The notes beneath the pieces were generated by a model, which searched no databases, had not been told where the DNA came from, and saw only the letters and a program-made list of their open reading frames with translations. Positions 1-5,571 of a stretch of DNA of 7,538 bases are shown here, in pieces (position 1 is the stretch's first letter; every line of letters begins with the position of its first letter). Made by a program: the position numbers and the translations under genes. This DNA comes from Anaerolineaceae bacterium (GTDB lineage Bacteria; Chloroflexota; Anaerolineae; Anaerolineales; Villigracilaceae), in NCBI GenBank assembly GCA_009885445.1, contig VFKQ01000331.1, positions 1 to 7,538 of the forward strand. Reading direction: 5' to 3'.

Positions 1-1
1 G

Positions 2-583
2 CTGGTGAAAAACAAAAAATTTAGTTATGTCGCAATGGGTCACATTCACAAGCCGCAGGATGTGAACGAAGGCTTTCAACCGCCCGTCGTGTATCCCGGC
101 TCCATCGAGCGCATTGACTTTGGCGAAGCCGCCGATAAAAAATATTTTGTCATCGCGCACGTTGAACACGGAAAAGACACGCGCGTGGAATGGCGCGAGC
201 TGACGGGGGCGCGTCCCTTCATCGATCGGCGAACCCGCCTGACGTCGGGTGAGGGCGTGACCGAGGCGCTTAAGTCCGCTTTACCGGGGGCGAAACAAAT
301 GCAGGGCGCAATCGTCCGCCTCGTGGTCGAATATCCGCGTGAACTCGACACGTTGATTGACGAGCCTGCTTTGCGAAAATATGCGCAGGGCGCGTTTGAA
401 TTTCATCTGGTGAAAAAACCAAAAAGCGAAGCGCGCGCGCGCATTGCCGAGGGACAGATCGTCAGCAGTCTCGGCCCGCTGGAGTTGCTTGGGCAATATT
501 TCGAATCGGCGAAAGTGAAAGATGCGGAGCAACTGCAAAAACTTGCACAGGAAATTCTCGCTGAAGACGAGTTGGGGGGTTGA
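2..583 (+). CDS. sbcD: SbcD/Mre11-like DNA repair exonuclease, C-terminal part (5' end outside window)
   Basis: Partial gene; the frame is open from the first bases and about 193 codons are visible. The protein resembles the C-terminal half of the SbcD subunit of the SbcCD nuclease, which with the SbcC ATPase cuts hairpins and processes double-strand break ends. What shows this: the last metallophosphoesterase metal-binding block, GHIH, at bases 38-49 (SYVAMGHIHKPQ), followed by VVYPGSIERIDFGE, the usual SbcD segment after that block. Then comes an alpha/beta capping region of about 150 residues with a charged C-terminus ending AEDELGG. The upstream motifs (DxH, GD, GNHD) must lie outside the window, so catalytic competence cannot be judged. 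The stop codon directly follows a six-G run, and the +1-shifted frame stays open for about 55 codons, so a frameshift at the C-terminus is possible. No sbcC is visible downstream; it may lie elsewhere. Confidence 0.85.
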   Translation: MVKNKKFSYVAMGHIHKPQDVNEGFQPPVVYPGSIERIDFGEAADKKYFVIAHVEHGKDTRVEWRELTGARPFIDRRTRLTSGEGVTEALKSALPGAKQMQGAIVRLVVEYPRELDTLIDEPALRKYAQGAFEFHLVKKPKSEARARIAEGQIVSSLGPLELLGQYFESAKVKDAEQLQKLAQEILAEDELGG

Positions 584-697
584 AATTTTACCGCTCGCCG
601 CGCCCAAAGATGTCATGCAGCGCGAGATGGAAAACTTTGGCATTGATTTCAACAAGACGCATCGCGTGGTGGTAAAAAATACATGGGGCTTTATCGA

Positions 698-703
698 TAT
701 AAT
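698..703 (+). promoter_or_regulatory. -10 box (TATAAT) for the small membrane protein gene
   Basis: A perfect TATAAT lies 45 bases upstream of the ATG at 749. The expected -35 position (675-680) reads AAAAAT, so there is no good -35 match. The sequence just upstream is A-rich, which could compensate. The element implies a short leader of about 40 nt. Confidence 0.5.
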
Positions 704-736
704 CAAATTGTTTTCCCATATAACTTATCAAATTAC

Positions 737-741
737 AGGAG
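737..741 (+). promoter_or_regulatory. Ribosome binding site (AGGAG) fixing the start at 749
   Basis: AGGAG is followed by a 7-nt spacer and ATG. It decides for the start at 749 over an in-frame ATG at 683, which lies upstream of the TATAAT box and has no ribosome binding site. Confidence 0.8.
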
Positions 742-748
742 CCTGTTC

Positions 749-1123
749 ATGACAACTGATTCCCCCAAGCCCTCGCGCGCGGCGCGCTGGTCACTCATCA
801 TCGGCATTCTCGCCTGGTCGGTGTGGTGCGTGTATTTCATTATCTTCGCCGCCATGATCGAAGGCGGCACCGATTTTGGTAGCGGCCTCGACGCACAGGC
901 GCTTGGTTACACCGTCATCTTTGGCGGCGGGTTGGCCGCATCTGTTATCAGCGTGCTCATCGCCATCATTGGCCTGATTGCCGGCATTCGCGCTTTGCGC
1001 AACAAAGACCCGCAACGCGGCATGGCCATCGCCGGTCTGCTGCTTACCATCGTCTGCATTTTGCCCTATCTATGTATAATTCTGTCACTGCCATTCTCCG
1101 GGTTATTCTCGGGCGGTAATTAA
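749..1123 (+). CDS. Small DUF4190-like membrane protein
   Basis: 124 residues. The start is set by AGGAG with a 7-nt spacer. A short hydrophilic basic N-terminus (MTTDSPKPSRAAR) precedes three hydrophobic segments at about residues 14-37, 55-80 and 91-115. The second and third are joined by a charged loop, RALRNKDPQRG, followed by MAIAGLLLTIV. The pattern 'G-ll-G-i-A-lr...rG-A-iAGl-l' is typical of DUF4190-type small membrane proteins, whose molecular role is unknown. Positive charges at the N-terminus and in the loop suggest that both face the cytoplasm. The gene has its own -10 box and is followed at once by a hairpin terminator, so it is probably monocistronic. The family call is from pattern recognition only. 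Confidence 0.7.
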   Translation: MTTDSPKPSRAARWSLIIGILAWSVWCVYFIIFAAMIEGGTDFGSGLDAQALGYTVIFGGGLAASVISVLIAIIGLIAGIRALRNKDPQRGMAIAGLLLTIVCILPYLCIILSLPFSGLFSGGN

Positions 1124-1128
1124 AAAAC

Positions 1129-1161
1129 AAAACTCGGAAGTCTTCAAGGCTTCCGAGTTTT
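1129..1161. terminator. Bidirectional intrinsic terminator between convergent genes
   Basis: A 13-bp perfect stem (core ACTCGGAAG / CTTCCGAGT; arms 1129-1140 plus base 1141 excluded, and 1150-1161) encloses a 9-nt loop at 1141-1149. On the plus strand it is followed by TTTTTATTT. On the minus strand the A-rich run 1121-1130 gives a U-rich tail. It sits between the stop of the small membrane protein gene and the stop of holA (1161-1163), so it can end transcription from both sides. Confidence 0.85.
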
Positions 1162-2117
1162 TATTTCGCCAGTTCGGCCACAAACATTTCCAGCGCCAAA
1201 TCCAGCGGCATCACGCCGGTTTTGGCGGACTCGTCCATTTTGAGTAAGCGCCGATAGATGGCTTCCAAACTTTTCATCGTAAATCTTCCCGCCTGCTGAA
1301 AAACTTTTCCCGCCACGAACGGATGCACGCCCAGCGCCTCCTGCACATCCTGCACCATGCCGCGCGCCTCGACCACTTCGCGCGCTTGAATTAATAATCT
1401 AAACTGACGGATGATCATCGGGAAAATCGCAAACGCATCCTGCTCTTCAAACATTTTGCGCAACATCGATTGGGACTTCTGCCCGTCGCCCGCGGCGAGA
1501 CTGTCGACGAAGGCGAAGATATCCACCGAGGCCGTAGACACGCTGACCGCTTCGACGTCCGCGCTCTCAACGGGTCGTGCCCAATTGACATAACTCAGCA
1601 GTTTGGCGATTTCCTGCGCCGCCTGACGCGGGTCCGCGCCGACGAGTTCGGCCAGCTTCGCGGCGGCGGCGGGCGAAATTTTTCCGCCCTGCTTTTTCAT
1701 TTCGTTCACGATCCAACCGGCCATGTCGCGCACATTGGGCGCCATCAGCGCCTCGGCCTTCGCGGACTCTGTCTTCGCGGCCCACTTCACCAGCCAGTGA
1801 CGGTCCGCTTCTTTGGGCTCGACGGTTTCATGCAGGACCAGCAAAGTTGTCGGCGGGACGTTGGCGAGGAAGGCGATGAATTTCTTTTTTTCTTCGGCCT
1901 TTGAAAATTTTTGTGAGGGGTTGGCAAGGATGACGAGTCGCTTCTCGGCCAAAAAAGGCATGGCGTTGACGGCGTTGTTTAAGTCTTCGTCGCTGGCCGT
2001 GCGCGCTTCAAGACGGGCGGTGTTCATGCCGTCTTTGTCGGTCTTGGCGGCGATGTCATTTAATCGTCGCGCAATCGCGAATTCGTCTGTGCCGTAGAGG
2101 AGGAGGACGTTGTTCAT
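1161..2117 (-). CDS. holA: DNA polymerase III delta subunit
   Basis: 318 residues, close to the usual length of about 330-345. Delta is the clamp-loader wrench: it binds the beta sliding clamp and opens it so that the ring can be loaded onto primed DNA. What shows this: the N-terminal LLLYGTDEFAIARRL (residues 5-19), a degenerate P-loop region typical of delta; the hallmark MPFLAEKRLVIL (53-64); the central collar-lid segment with DIFAFVDSLAAGD (199-211); IIRQFRLLIQAREV (235-248); and the C-terminal LGVHPFVAGKVFQQAGRF (262-279) with MDESAKTG near 294-301. I prefer the ATG at 2117. An in-frame GTG at 2135 would put the first codons inside a palindromic repeat. No Shine-Dalgarno is visible before the ATG. 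The gene lies 43 bases downstream of the DUF6391-like gene and may be co-transcribed with it. Confidence 0.93.
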   Translation of the reverse strand: MNNVLLLYGTDEFAIARRLNDIAAKTDKDGMNTARLEARTASDEDLNNAVNAMPFLAEKRLVILANPSQKFSKAEEKKKFIAFLANVPPTTLLVLHETVEPKEADRHWLVKWAAKTESAKAEALMAPNVRDMAGWIVNEMKKQGGKISPAAAAKLAELVGADPRQAAQEIAKLLSYVNWARPVESADVEAVSVSTASVDIFAFVDSLAAGDGQKSQSMLRKMFEEQDAFAIFPMIIRQFRLLIQAREVVEARGMVQDVQEALGVHPFVAGKVFQQAGRFTMKSLEAIYRRLLKMDESAKTGVMPLDLALEMFVAELAK

Positions 2118-2125
2118 CGTTGACG

Positions 2126-2154
2126 GTAGGGGCACGGCGCCGCCGTGCCCCTAC
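2126..2154. repeat. Perfect 29-bp palindromic repeat
   Basis: Two exact 14-base arms, GTAGGGGCACGGCG (2126-2139) and CGCCGTGCCCCTAC (2141-2154), flank a single central C. The palindrome sits between the stop of the DUF6391-like gene and the start of holA, both on the minus strand. Short GC-rich palindromes of the 'GTAGGGGC...GCCCCTAC' type are, as I recall, scattered through many Chloroflexota and cyanobacterial genomes. It could form a stem in the holA leader, or act as a weak attenuator or mRNA-stability element. No T-run follows on the holA strand. Confidence 0.8.
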
Positions 2155-2160
2155 GATAAT

Positions 2161-2646
2161 TTATTTTGTAATCACCCGATGCACACCCTTGCGCACGCGG
2201 CGGATGTCTGTGATTTGCAGATTCCCCAGATCGGCCTCGGTGGTGACGTGTTGTTGTAGTTTTGGTCCCAGCGGACGGGCGAGGGAGTAGCCGACGAATC
2301 CCAGCGCGACGGCAAATGGCAGGGCGGCGATTTTGCCGAGGGTGGAGGAGCGGCCTCGCAGGGGCAACCCGCCAAAAGCGTAGGCGAGAACCGCGCTGGT
2401 GGCCATGTTGGTGCCACAGCCCTCGTGAATGGCGAGTCCGCTTTCGCCGGCGTTGAGTCGAATCCGCGCTTCGTCGGAGGCGTGATAAATTTCTTCGAGG
2501 GTGAAGTCGCCGAGGATGAAGAATCCGGTTGGGTTGGAGTGACCCGCCATGGGCGCGGCGTGTGTTCGCGCCAGCATGTGCAGGCTGGCGTGTTCGAGGG
2601 CGTGGTTACGTCGGGTTTCGAGAATGTAGGGCAGGTCGAGAATCAT
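2161..2646 (-). CDS. DUF6391-like protein, possible metal-binding membrane protein
   Basis: 161 residues from the ATG at 2646. I recognise a likely DUF6391 protein, a family of unknown function. Visible features: a histidine-rich start, RNHALEHASLH (residues 13-23, His15/19/23); a GHSNPTGFFILGD segment (35-47); a middle part rich in A/E/R; the conserved-looking IHEGCGTN (73-80); two hydrophobic stretches (about 81-94 and 105-123); and a polar C-terminus. The spaced histidines and the His/Cys motif suggest metal binding or a catalytic site, but this is inference. The frame is open upstream to 2781, but those codons come from an intergenic repeat (they encode the telltale FDKLRT) and lie upstream of the promoter, so I exclude them. 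A TATAAT box ends 6 nt before the ATG and there is no Shine-Dalgarno, so the mRNA is probably leaderless. holA follows downstream. Confidence 0.75.
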   Translation of the reverse strand: MILDLPYILETRRNHALEHASLHMLARTHAAPMAGHSNPTGFFILGDFTLEEIYHASDEARIRLNAGESGLAIHEGCGTNMATSAVLAYAFGGLPLRGRSSTLGKIAALPFAVALGFVGYSLARPLGPKLQQHVTTEADLGNLQITDIRRVRKGVHRVITK

Positions 2647-2652
2647 AGGGCG

Positions 2653-2658
2653 ATTATA
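2653..2658 (-). promoter_or_regulatory. -10 box (TATAAT) directly before the DUF6391-like gene
   Basis: On the minus strand TATAAT is followed by six bases (CGCCCT) and then the ATG. Transcription would start at or next to the A of the start codon, giving a leaderless mRNA. No clear -35 hexamer is present at 16-18 nt spacing. Confidence 0.6.
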
Positions 2659-2711
2659 GCGCACGCCGATAGGTGATGCTGAATGGGTGGCGTCAGTTTT
2701 TTGAAAAACCA

Positions 2712-2827
2712 TTAAACACGAAGGCGATGTCCTGAGCTTGTCGAAGGGACACAAAGTACACCAAGTAAAAGCGAATGCCAATTTTCCGCCCTTTCCCCTT
2801 CGTGACCTTGGTGTACTTTGTGTTTAA
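2712..2827. repeat. Large inverted repeat, one arm interrupted
   Basis: The right arm (2807-2827, core CTTGGTGTACTTTGTGT) is an exact reverse complement of a left core at 2749-2765 (17 of 17 bases), with a 41-nt spacer. The outer six to eight bases of the right arm (GTGTTTAA) match a displaced left segment, TTAAACAC, at 2712-2719. The left arm is therefore split by about 30 bases that contain the CTGAGCTTGTCGAAGG element. The right side, with its 'CTTCGTGACCTTGGTGTACTTTGTG' style, belongs to a loose class of intergenic repeats common in environmental bacterial genomes. With the short element at 2730-2749 it fills most of the 289-base gap between 2647 and 2935, where I find no gene. Confidence 0.75.
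2730..2749. repeat. Short interspersed repeat (TCCTGAGCTTGTCGAAGGGA)
   Basis: This matches a widespread intergenic element, CCTTCGACAAGCTCAGG on the opposite strand. When mistranslated it gives the peptides FDKLRT or LRQAQD seen at the ends of many over-extended protein predictions. It is a partial palindrome (TCCT...GGGA ends). Here it interrupts the left arm of the larger inverted repeat. Confidence 0.75.
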
Positions 2828-2876
2828 AAAGCTCTTCTCCCAAAATTTCGACGTCCACCCATGCTTAATCAGCTCA

Positions 2877-2905
2877 TTGCGAGGGCGCGCGTAGGACTGT
2901 ATAAT
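2877..2905 (+). promoter_or_regulatory. Strong sigma-70-like promoter for the methyltransferase gene
   Basis: TTGCGA (2877-2882), a 17-nt spacer and a perfect TATAAT (2900-2905). The expected start near 2912 gives a leader of about 24 nt that contains the ribosome binding site AAGGA (2923-2927), 8 nt before the ATG. This is the best complete promoter in the window. Confidence 0.75.
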
Positions 2906-2935
2906 CACGGCATCTACAAACCAAGGATGTGACGC

Positions 2936-4381
2936 ATGTCATCTTTTGCAACATTGCTAACGCAGGAACAAGTGGAACGAGTGCATGACGCCTCGCTGGA
3001 GGTGCTCGAAAACGTTGGTTTGCTGGTGCGCCTGCCACGCGCCCGCGAGATTTTTGCGGCGCACGGGTGCAAGCTGGATTCTGAAACGAACTATGTTAAA
3101 TTTCCGCGCGCGGTGATTGAAAAATATCGCAAGATGATTCCGCATAGTTTTACTTTTCGCGGACGCGACCCACAGTTTGACCGCACGATTCCGCAGGACC
3201 GGCCGATTCTCGTCACGGGCAGTTCGGCCCCAGATATCATAGACCCGCTGACAGGGCGGGAAAGGCGCGCGCGCTCGGATGATATTTCGCGCATCGCGCA
3301 CCTCGTCAACGCTCTCGTCTCGTACGACGTCTTTTCCATTTCCACGTTGGCCGACGATGCGCCCGAAGGTCAGTTCACACTGGCGCGTTTGTATCCCGCG
3401 CTTAAGTATTGCATGAAACCGATTCGCGTCACGACCAAAGACACCGAAGACATTCACATTATTTTAAAATTGTTATACGCGATTGCCGGAAGCGAAGCGG
3501 CCTATATGGAGCGTCCGTTTGTGACGCATCATTATTGTCCGGTCGTTTCGCCGCTGACGATGGACACGCTCTCCACTGAGGCGATTATTTTCTTCAGCGA
3601 AAAAGGTTTGCCCGTTTACCCAAGCATCGTGCCGAATGCCGGACTCACTTCGCCGATGTCGATGGCTGGCACGCTGGCACAAGGCAACGCGGAATTTTTG
3701 GTGGCCGCTGTTTTGATGCAGATGTGCCGCGAGGGGACGCCGACGATTTACGCCTCGCTCCCGACCGTGGCGGATATGCGCTCCGGTGCGTATGCCTCCG
3801 GGGGAATCGAATGCGCCATGCTACACATGGCCTTCGCGCAGATGGCGCGTTTCTATGATGTGCCCAGCGGCGGATATATCGGCCTGACGAATTCCAAAGT
3901 GTTGGACGCGCAAGCAGGTTACGAAACGGGTATGTCCGCAGTAGCGGGCCTGCTCGGCGGCGCGGACATGTACAACCTCGGCGGGCTGATCGACGCGCTG
4001 AAAACTTTCCACTTTGCCAAAGCGGTGATTGACGATGAAATTATGCAAATGCTCAAGCGCATGAAGCGCGGCATTGCCTTCAGCGAAGAGGAGCTGGCCC
4101 TCGACGTGATCGCAGAGGTCAAGCCCGGCGGCTCTTTCTTGATGAGCCCGAATACCATCAAGCACATGAAGAGCGAGGCCCTGCTGACGAAGATCGCCGA
4201 CCGCGACGCGCGCTCGATCTGGGAAAGAAAAGGTTCGCTGGACGCGCAAGGGCACGCGATGAAGCGCGCCAATGAAATCCTTTCGAAGCCGAGCACCACG
4301 CTTTTCTCAGACGAGGTCGAAGGCCGCATCCGCGCCGAGTTCCCCGAGCTGATTCCAGCCGTGCTCGAAATGCCGCACTAA
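2936..4381 (+). CDS. MttB-family (COG5598) corrinoid methyltransferase, no pyrrolysine codon
   Basis: 481 residues, a typical full length for the trimethylamine methyltransferase (MttB) family. Members move a methyl group from a methylamine or quaternary amine to a cobalamin-bound corrinoid protein in the cytoplasm. What shows this: an N-terminal helix with EQVERVHDASLEVLENVGLLV (residues 11-31); the barrel segment YCPVVSPLTMD (200-210); AGLTSPMSMAGTLAQGNAEFL (235-255); and the C-terminal-half signature GLTNSKVLDAQAGYETG (316-332), followed by IDDEIMQMLKRMKRGI (365-380). The archaeal Pyl-type MttB has an in-frame amber codon; here the frame has no stop, so this is a non-Pyl homologue. Known non-Pyl members (for example MtgB) act on glycine betaine or related compounds, so the substrate here is open. 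No corrinoid protein gene is adjacent. The start is supported by AAGGA at 8 nt spacing. A phosphoesterase and a permease follow on the same strand. Confidence 0.9.
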   Translation: MSSFATLLTQEQVERVHDASLEVLENVGLLVRLPRAREIFAAHGCKLDSETNYVKFPRAVIEKYRKMIPHSFTFRGRDPQFDRTIPQDRPILVTGSSAPDIIDPLTGRERRARSDDISRIAHLVNALVSYDVFSISTLADDAPEGQFTLARLYPALKYCMKPIRVTTKDTEDIHIILKLLYAIAGSEAAYMERPFVTHHYCPVVSPLTMDTLSTEAIIFFSEKGLPVYPSIVPNAGLTSPMSMAGTLAQGNAEFLVAAVLMQMCREGTPTIYASLPTVADMRSGAYASGGIECAMLHMAFAQMARFYDVPSGGYIGLTNSKVLDAQAGYETGMSAVAGLLGGADMYNLGGLIDALKTFHFAKAVIDDEIMQMLKRMKRGIAFSEEELALDVIAEVKPGGSFLMSPNTIKHMKSEALLTKIADRDARSIWERKGSLDAQGHAMKRANEILSKPSTTLFSDEVEGRIRAEFPELIPAVLEMPH

Positions 4382-4388
4382 AACATTC

Positions 4389-4430
4389 TCCGCTCCTTTT
4401 GCCTCCCTTGGCGACGGGAGCGGAAATTTA
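4389..4430 (+). terminator. Possible weak terminator after the methyltransferase gene
   Basis: TCCGCTCC (4389-4396) pairs exactly with GGAGCGGA (4417-4424) across a 20-nt loop, followed by AATTTATTAT. The hairpin begins 8 bases after the stop. The large loop and mixed A/T tail make it a weaker candidate than the other terminators, so readthrough is possible. Confidence 0.45.
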
Positions 4431-4441
4431 TTATCCAAACA

Positions 4442-4511
4442 TTTTCACCGCGAAGAATGCCCTTCGCGCTCCTAAAAAACTTCGCGCCCTTTGCGGTCTT
4501 CGCGGTGAAAA
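4442..4511. repeat. Inverted repeat (15-bp arms, 40-nt spacer)
   Basis: TTTTCACCGCGAAGA (4442-4456) is the exact reverse complement of TCTTCGCGGTGAAAA (4497-4511). The spacer contains two further CTTCGCG copies (about 4461 and 4480), so the element is built from short degenerate units. It closely matches the geometry of the repeat at 2749-2823. With the weak hairpin at 4389-4424 it accounts for most of the 171 bases between the methyltransferase and phosphoesterase genes. Confidence 0.8.
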
Positions 4512-4540
4512 ATTAGATACATAAACCAGTAAAATAATTA

Positions 4541-4545
4541 AAGGA
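4541..4545 (+). promoter_or_regulatory. Ribosome binding site (AAGGA) fixing the phosphoesterase start
   Basis: AAGGA stands 7 nt before the ATG at 4553. It rules out the in-frame TTG at 4547, which would be only 1 nt away. The AT-rich stretch just upstream (TAAAAT at 4530-4535) could be a -10 box but has no convincing -35. Confidence 0.75.
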
Positions 4546-4552
4546 ATTGCCA

Positions 4553-5491
4553 ATGAAAATCTTCTTCGCCACCGACATTCACGGCTCCGACATTTGCTGG
4601 ATAAAGTTTTTGAACGCGGCCAAATTTTATGAGGCCGATACGCTCGTGCTGGGCGGCGACATGACCGGCAAGGCCATCATCCCCATCGTGCACCAGGGCG
4701 GCAAGAATTACAGCATGACCCTGCTGGAGCAGGATCACAAAATCACGGATGACGAGCAAATGACTGAGATGGTCAAGCGTGTACGTAGTCGTGGCTACTA
4801 TCCCTACATGACCACGCCGGATGAGATTGCCGAACTCGAAAAGAATCCCGAGCGCATCAATAAAATATTTTTGGACGAGGTACTTAAAGTCGTGCAACAG
4901 TGGATGGACCTGGCCGAGAAAAAACTGGCTGGCACGGATATGAAAGTCTATTGCTCGCCGGGCAACGATGACATGGACGAAGTAGATGAAGTGATTCGCG
5001 CTTCCAAGCGTGTGATTCTGGTGGAGGGCAAAGTAACTGCGCTGAACGCCGACCACGAAATGATCGCCTCGGGCTGGTCCAACATCACGCCGTGGAACAC
5101 GCACCGCGAAGAGGACGAGGAGCAACTCAAAGTCAGGTATGAGGCGATGGCGTCGCAGTTGAAGAATCCGCTCAACGCGATTTTCAACGTCCACGTGCCG
5201 CCGTACAAATCAGGCCTGGACGAGGCCCCCGAACTGGACAAGGATTTGCGCCCCGTGCTGGCTGGCAACTCGATGATTCCCGTCGGCTCGACGGCCCTGC
5301 GCGATGCGATTAAGAAATATCAGCCGCTGTTGAGCCTGCACGGACACATCCACGAGGGACGCGGCGCCACGCACATCGGGCGCACGTTGTGCATCAACCC
5401 GGGGTCCATGTATGAGCAGGGTGCACTGTTGGGCGCGCTGGTCAACGTGGGCAAGGATAAGATCGAAAACTACGTGCTGACCAGCGGGTAA
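4553..5491 (+). CDS. Calcineurin-like metallophosphoesterase (Icc/YfcE-type)
   Basis: 312 residues, predicted soluble and cytoplasmic. The family uses a two-metal centre to hydrolyse phosphomono- or diesters; the substrate here is unknown. The five metal blocks are visible in order: FATDIHGS (Asp8, His10), LVLGGDMTGK (Asp36), SPGNDDMDE (Asn138), FNVHVPPY (His214) and LHGHIHEGRG (His265, His267), followed by INPGSMYEQG (281-290), the usual segment after the last block. Block three reads GNDD where nucleases of the Mre11 type have GNHD/E; YfcE-like enzymes also lack that histidine, so activity is still likely. About 90 residues separate blocks two and three (41-130), mostly helical and charged, longer than in minimal YfcE proteins. 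The gene lies 171 bases after the methyltransferase gene and 80 bases before the permease, so co-transcription with the permease is plausible. Confidence 0.85.
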   Translation: MKIFFATDIHGSDICWIKFLNAAKFYEADTLVLGGDMTGKAIIPIVHQGGKNYSMTLLEQDHKITDDEQMTEMVKRVRSRGYYPYMTTPDEIAELEKNPERINKIFLDEVLKVVQQWMDLAEKKLAGTDMKVYCSPGNDDMDEVDEVIRASKRVILVEGKVTALNADHEMIASGWSNITPWNTHREEDEEQLKVRYEAMASQLKNPLNAIFNVHVPPYKSGLDEAPELDKDLRPVLAGNSMIPVGSTALRDAIKKYQPLLSLHGHIHEGRGATHIGRTLCINPGSMYEQGALLGALVNVGKDKIENYVLTSG

Positions 5492-5502
5492 CTCCCGTCT
5501 GG

Positions 5503-5546
5503 CAGGCGTGTTATAGGTGATGGATACGCCGCCTGAATTGCGTATC
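5503..5546 (+). promoter_or_regulatory. Possible structured leader before the permease gene
   Basis: GATACGC (5523-5529) pairs exactly with GCGTATC (5540-5546) around a 10-nt loop. The loop contains CGCCTG (5530-5535), complementary to CAGGCG (5503-5508), so a pseudoknot-like fold is possible. It ends 11 bases before the ribosome binding site AAGGAG (5558-5563), which is itself 8 nt before the ATG. No known riboswitch class is recognised, and chance pairing cannot be excluded. Confidence 0.3.
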
Positions 5547-5571
5547 AACCCATTCTTAAGGAGAGTGTCTC

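Larger units (their letters stand above)
584..748 (+). other. Intergenic region with coding-like orphan frame and promoter
   Basis: 165 bases between the sbcD-like stop and the next start. In the frame of position 585 there is no stop until 750-752, and the part to about 680 reads as plausible protein (for example MQREMENFGIDFNKTH) with codon choices like the neighbouring genes. It has no convincing start of its own. It is either a C-terminal extension of the sbcD-like protein lost by a change in the six-G run, or a remnant of another gene. The second half carries a TATAAT box and the ribosome binding site of the next gene. Confidence 0.4.

Noticed and set aside
683..748. Upstream ATG for the small membrane protein
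   Set aside because: It lies before the TATAAT box, has no ribosome binding site, and the added residues do not resemble a family N-terminus.
2118..2135. GTG start for holA giving six extra residues
   Set aside because: The codons fall inside the palindromic repeat; the conserved family start is at MNNVLLLYGTDEF.
2647..2781. 45-codon N-terminal extension of the DUF6391-like protein
   Set aside because: It encodes FDKLRT from an intergenic repeat, lies upstream of the TATAAT box and has low-complexity, non-family sequence.
2712..2827. CRISPR-like repeats
   Set aside because: The repeats are inverted pairs, not regularly spaced direct repeats, and no cas genes are present.
2693..2908. Minus-strand open frame of 71 codons in the intergenic repeat region
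   Set aside because: Its translation contains the repeat-derived LRQAQD peptide and reads through both arms of the inverted repeat; no family resemblance.
3821..4329. Overlapping minus-strand open frames opposite the methyltransferase
   Set aside because: They are shadows of a conserved plus-strand gene, without promoters or ribosome binding sites.
2936..4381. In-frame amber codon for pyrrolysine in the MttB homologue
   Set aside because: The frame is uninterrupted over 481 codons and covers the full family length, so no TAG is present.
4547..4552. TTG start for the phosphoesterase
   Set aside because: It is only 1 nt from the AAGGA ribosome binding site; the ATG at 4553 has ideal spacing and directly precedes the first beta strand.
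4538..5194. Long minus-strand open frame (218 codons) opposite the phosphoesterase
   Set aside because: It is the complement of a gene with clear motifs; the translation is rich in His/Arg/Val with no recognisable domain.
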